Shown: one piece after another, positions 62,138 to 64,000 of the stretch | Layout of the letters: every line of letters starts with the position of its first letter | How positions within the stretch are numbered: position 1 is the stretch's first letter | Assembly (NCBI RefSeq): GCF_003020115.1 | Contig: NZ_PYFX01000013.1 | Location: forward strand, 1-64,000 | Length of the DNA stretch: 64,000 nt | Direction of reading: 5' to 3' | DNA from: Bradyrhizobium sp. MOS002 | GTDB taxonomy: Bacteria; Pseudomonadota; Alphaproteobacteria; Rhizobiales; Xanthobacteraceae | Position numbers and translations under genes: made by a program | Notes under the pieces: generated by a model | Seen by the model: only the letters and a program-made list of their open reading frames with translations | Database searches by the model: none | Told to the model about the DNA's origin: nothing

Positions 62138-63580
62138 ATGGCTACAGCAGCTAACCAGGTCGGTCGCGTCACCCAGGTCATGGGCGCCGTCGTCGACGTT
62201 CAGTTCGAAGGCCATCTGCCGGCCATTCTGAATTCGTTGGAAACCAAGAACGGCAGCATCCGGCTCGTGCTGGAAGTTGCGCAGCATCTCGGCGAGTCCA
62301 CCGTGCGCACGATCGCGATGGATGTGACCGAAGGCCTGGTGCGCGGCCAGGAAGTGACCGACACCGGCCAGCCGATCGAGGTTCCGGTGGGCGCCGGCAC
62401 GCTCGGGCGTATCATGAACGTGATCGGCGAGCCGATCGACGAAGCCGGCCCGATCCCGTCCGAAGGCAAGCGCGCCATCCACCAGGAAGCGCCGACCTAC
62501 ACTGACCAGGCCACCGAGGCCGAAATTCTAGTCACCGGCATCAAGGTCGTCGACTTGCTCGCGCCTTACGCCAAGGGCGGCAAGATCGGCCTGTTCGGCG
62601 GCGCGGGCGTCGGCAAGACCGTGCTGATTCAGGAGCTGATCAACAACGTCGCCAAGGCGCACGGCGGCAATTCGGTGTTCGCCGGCGTCGGCGAGCGCAC
62701 CCGCGAGGGCAATGACCTCTATCACGAGTTCATCGAATCGAAGGTCAACGCCGATCCGCACAATCCCGACCCGAGCGTGAAGTCGAAATGCGCGCTGGTG
62801 TTCGGCCAGATGAACGAGCCGCCCGGTGCCCGCATGCGCGTCGCGCTGTCCGGCCTGACGGTCGCCGAGCACTTCCGCGACCAGGGCCAGGACGTGCTGT
62901 TCTTCATCGACAATATCTTCCGCTTCACTCAGGCGGGCTCAGAAGTGTCGGCGTTGCTCGGCCGTATTCCGAGCGCCGTGGGTTATCAGCCGACACTGGC
63001 AACCGACATGGGCGCGCTGCAGGAGCGCATCACCACCACAAACAAGGGCTCGATCACCTCGGTGCAGGCGATCTACGTGCCGGCTGACGACTTGACCGAC
63101 CCGGCGCCGGCGACGTCGTTCGCACATTTGGACGCCACCACGGTGCTGAACCGTGCGATCTCGGAAAAGGGCATCTATCCGGCGGTCGATCCGCTCGACT
63201 CGACCTCGCGCATGCTGCAGTCAAATATTGTCGGCGAAGAGCACTATACGACCGCGCGCATGGTCCAGCAGGTGCTGCAGCGCTACAAGTCGCTGCAGGA
63301 CATCATCGCCATTCTCGGCATGGACGAGCTTTCGGAAGAGGACAAGCTGACGGTGGCCCGCGCCCGCAAGATCGAGCGCTTCCTGTCGCAGCCGTTCCAC
63401 GTCGCCGAAATCTTCACCGGCTCGCCCGGCAAGTTCGTCGACCTCGTGGACACCATCAAGGGCTTCCGCGGCCTCTGCGAAGGCAAGTATGACCACCTGC
63501 CCGAAGCCGCCTTCTACATGGTCGGCACCATCGAAGAGGCGATCGAGAAGGGCAAGAAGCTGGCGGCCGAGGCGGCCTAA
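62138..63580 (+). CDS. atpD: ATP synthase F1 beta subunit
   Basis: 480 residues, catalytic. P-loop GGAGVGKTVLIQEL, catalytic Glu in GERTREG, DELSEED loop as DELSEEDKL, plus the ATP synthase alpha/beta signature. Complete. aaggag lies 5 bases before the ATG. atpC follows 86 bp downstream, with an inverted repeat in between. Confidence 0.98.
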   Translation: MATAANQVGRVTQVMGAVVDVQFEGHLPAILNSLETKNGSIRLVLEVAQHLGESTVRTIAMDVTEGLVRGQEVTDTGQPIEVPVGAGTLGRIMNVIGEPIDEAGPIPSEGKRAIHQEAPTYTDQATEAEILVTGIKVVDLLAPYAKGGKIGLFGGAGVGKTVLIQELINNVAKAHGGNSVFAGVGERTREGNDLYHEFIESKVNADPHNPDPSVKSKCALVFGQMNEPPGARMRVALSGLTVAEHFRDQGQDVLFFIDNIFRFTQAGSEVSALLGRIPSAVGYQPTLATDMGALQERITTTNKGSITSVQAIYVPADDLTDPAPATSFAHLDATTVLNRAISEKGIYPAVDPLDSTSRMLQSNIVGEEHYTTARMVQQVLQRYKSLQDIIAILGMDELSEEDKLTVARARKIERFLSQPFHVAEIFTGSPGKFVDLVDTIKGFRGLCEGKYDHLPEAAFYMVGTIEEAIEKGKKLAAEAA

Positions 63581-63599
63581 GCTGCGAAGGGCGAGCAGG

Positions 63600-63648
63600 G
63601 AGTAGCGAATAGTCGCGCTGCTCCCGCTCCATTCGCTTTTCGCTACTC
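63600..63648. repeat. Inverted repeat in the atpD-atpC gap
   Basis: GAGTAGCGAA (63600-63609) and TTCGCTACTC (63639-63648) are perfect 10-bp arms around a 29-base centre; CATTCGC follows twice. It resembles the AGTAGCGAATAG intergenic element known from Bradyrhizobium genomes. It would form an mRNA hairpin 18 bases before the atpC start. Confidence 0.7.
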
Positions 63649-63666
63649 ACCATTCGCAGGTTTCCA

Positions 63667-64000
63667 ATGGCCACCTTCCACTTCGATCTCGTCTCGCCGG
63701 AAAAGCTCGCCTTCTCGGGCGAAGTTGATCAGGTCGATATCCCCGGCGTCGAGGGTGACTTCGGCGTGCTGGCGGGACATGCGCCGGTCGTGGCCGCGAT
63801 CCGGCCCGGCATTCTCACCGTGACCAGCGGCGGCAAGCACGAGAAGATCATCGTGCTCGGCGGTATCGCCGAAGTTTCCGACAAGGGCCTCACAGTGCTC
63901 GCCGACGTCGCAACGTCGCTGGCTGAGCTCGACCGCGCCCAGTTCGCCGCGACCGTCTCGGAGATGGAAGAGGGATTGAAGGAGCACGAAGGCGGCGAGC
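63667..64000 (+). CDS. atpC: ATP synthase F1 epsilon subunit (3' truncated by window)
   Basis: 111 codons are visible, ending at the window edge. The N-terminal beta-sandwich is readable: FHFDLVSPEKLAFSGEVDQV, then IPGVEGDFGVLAGHAPVVAA and GILTV...IIVLGGIAEV. The C-terminal helical part has just begun (AELDRAQFAA). It couples F1 to the c-ring and inhibits ATP hydrolysis. No strong ribosome-binding site precedes the ATG (gcaggtttcca). Confidence 0.95.
   Translation, partial: MATFHFDLVSPEKLAFSGEVDQVDIPGVEGDFGVLAGHAPVVAAIRPGILTVTSGGKHEKIIVLGGIAEVSDKGLTVLADVATSLAELDRAQFAATVSEMEEGLKEHEGGE

Overview
The window is a GC-rich core-chromosome segment of an alphaproteobacterium, most likely Bradyrhizobium or a close relative. 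The main evidence is gene order: an aconitase gene (acnA) divergent from the cytochrome c maturation genes ccmA-ccmB-ccmC-ccmD-ccmG, which is the arrangement known as cycVWZXY/acnA in Bradyrhizobium japonicum. The mdh-sucCD-sucAB-lpd and atpHAGDC blocks and several families of 50-150 bp palindromic intergenic repeats fit the same lineage. I see no rRNA, tRNA, CRISPR array, prophage or complete insertion sequence.

Layout. 1-5 kb: end of a chemotaxis transducer, a divergent SDR / AraC regulator pair with an AHL-lactonase-like enzyme behind the regulator, a DUF6455 protein and a glycosyltransferase. 5-9.4 kb: leuD and leuC, separated by a zincin protease and four small, mostly exported proteins. 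9.6-15.8 kb: the ribosome/SRP block ffh-rpsP-rimM // trmD-rplS, interrupted by a divergent MFS / LysR pair. 16-25 kb: a second MBL hydrolase, a SIMPL + GyrI-like pair, dapF-mtaB, DUF2336, an RluA-type pseudouridine synthase, ftsY and yciB. 25-31.4 kb: ccmG-D-C-B-A, then divergent acnA. 31.6-40.8 kb: DUF1223, DUF2794, GNAT, a Bax-inhibitor-1 protein, ybbA/ybbP-like ABC genes divergent from tesA, thpR and vapBC. 40.9-53 kb: zapE and the TCA-cycle block mdh, sucC, DUF1579, sucD, sucA, sucB, SDR, lpdA. 53-58.3 kb: DUF4337, xerC, priA and an RlpA-family protein. 59-64 kb: ATP synthase F1 operon atpH-A-G-D-C, with atpC cut by the window end.

How the genes work together. Most of the window supports central energy metabolism: acnA, 2-oxoglutarate dehydrogenase (sucA/sucB/lpdA), succinyl-CoA synthetase, malate dehydrogenase, cytochrome c assembly and F1-ATPase. 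It also holds both SRP GTPases (ffh, ftsY) and translation genes.

The strongest unexplained signals are structural RNA and DNA motifs. (1) A minus-strand hairpin plus terminator at about 32626-32739 has no ORF; four of its pairs are G.U on the minus strand but A.C on the plus strand, and its loop is C-rich and anti-Shine-Dalgarno-like, so it looks like an unannotated sRNA. (2) A 15-bp leader hairpin just upstream of thpR shows the same strand bias, here for the plus strand. (3) An 18-bp perfect palindrome lies directly upstream of the rlpA-like gene. (4) A 16-bp palindrome is embedded in two unrelated repeat families. (5) Repeats sit inside the ccm, suc and atp operons. All family assignments were made by reading motifs; no database search was run.
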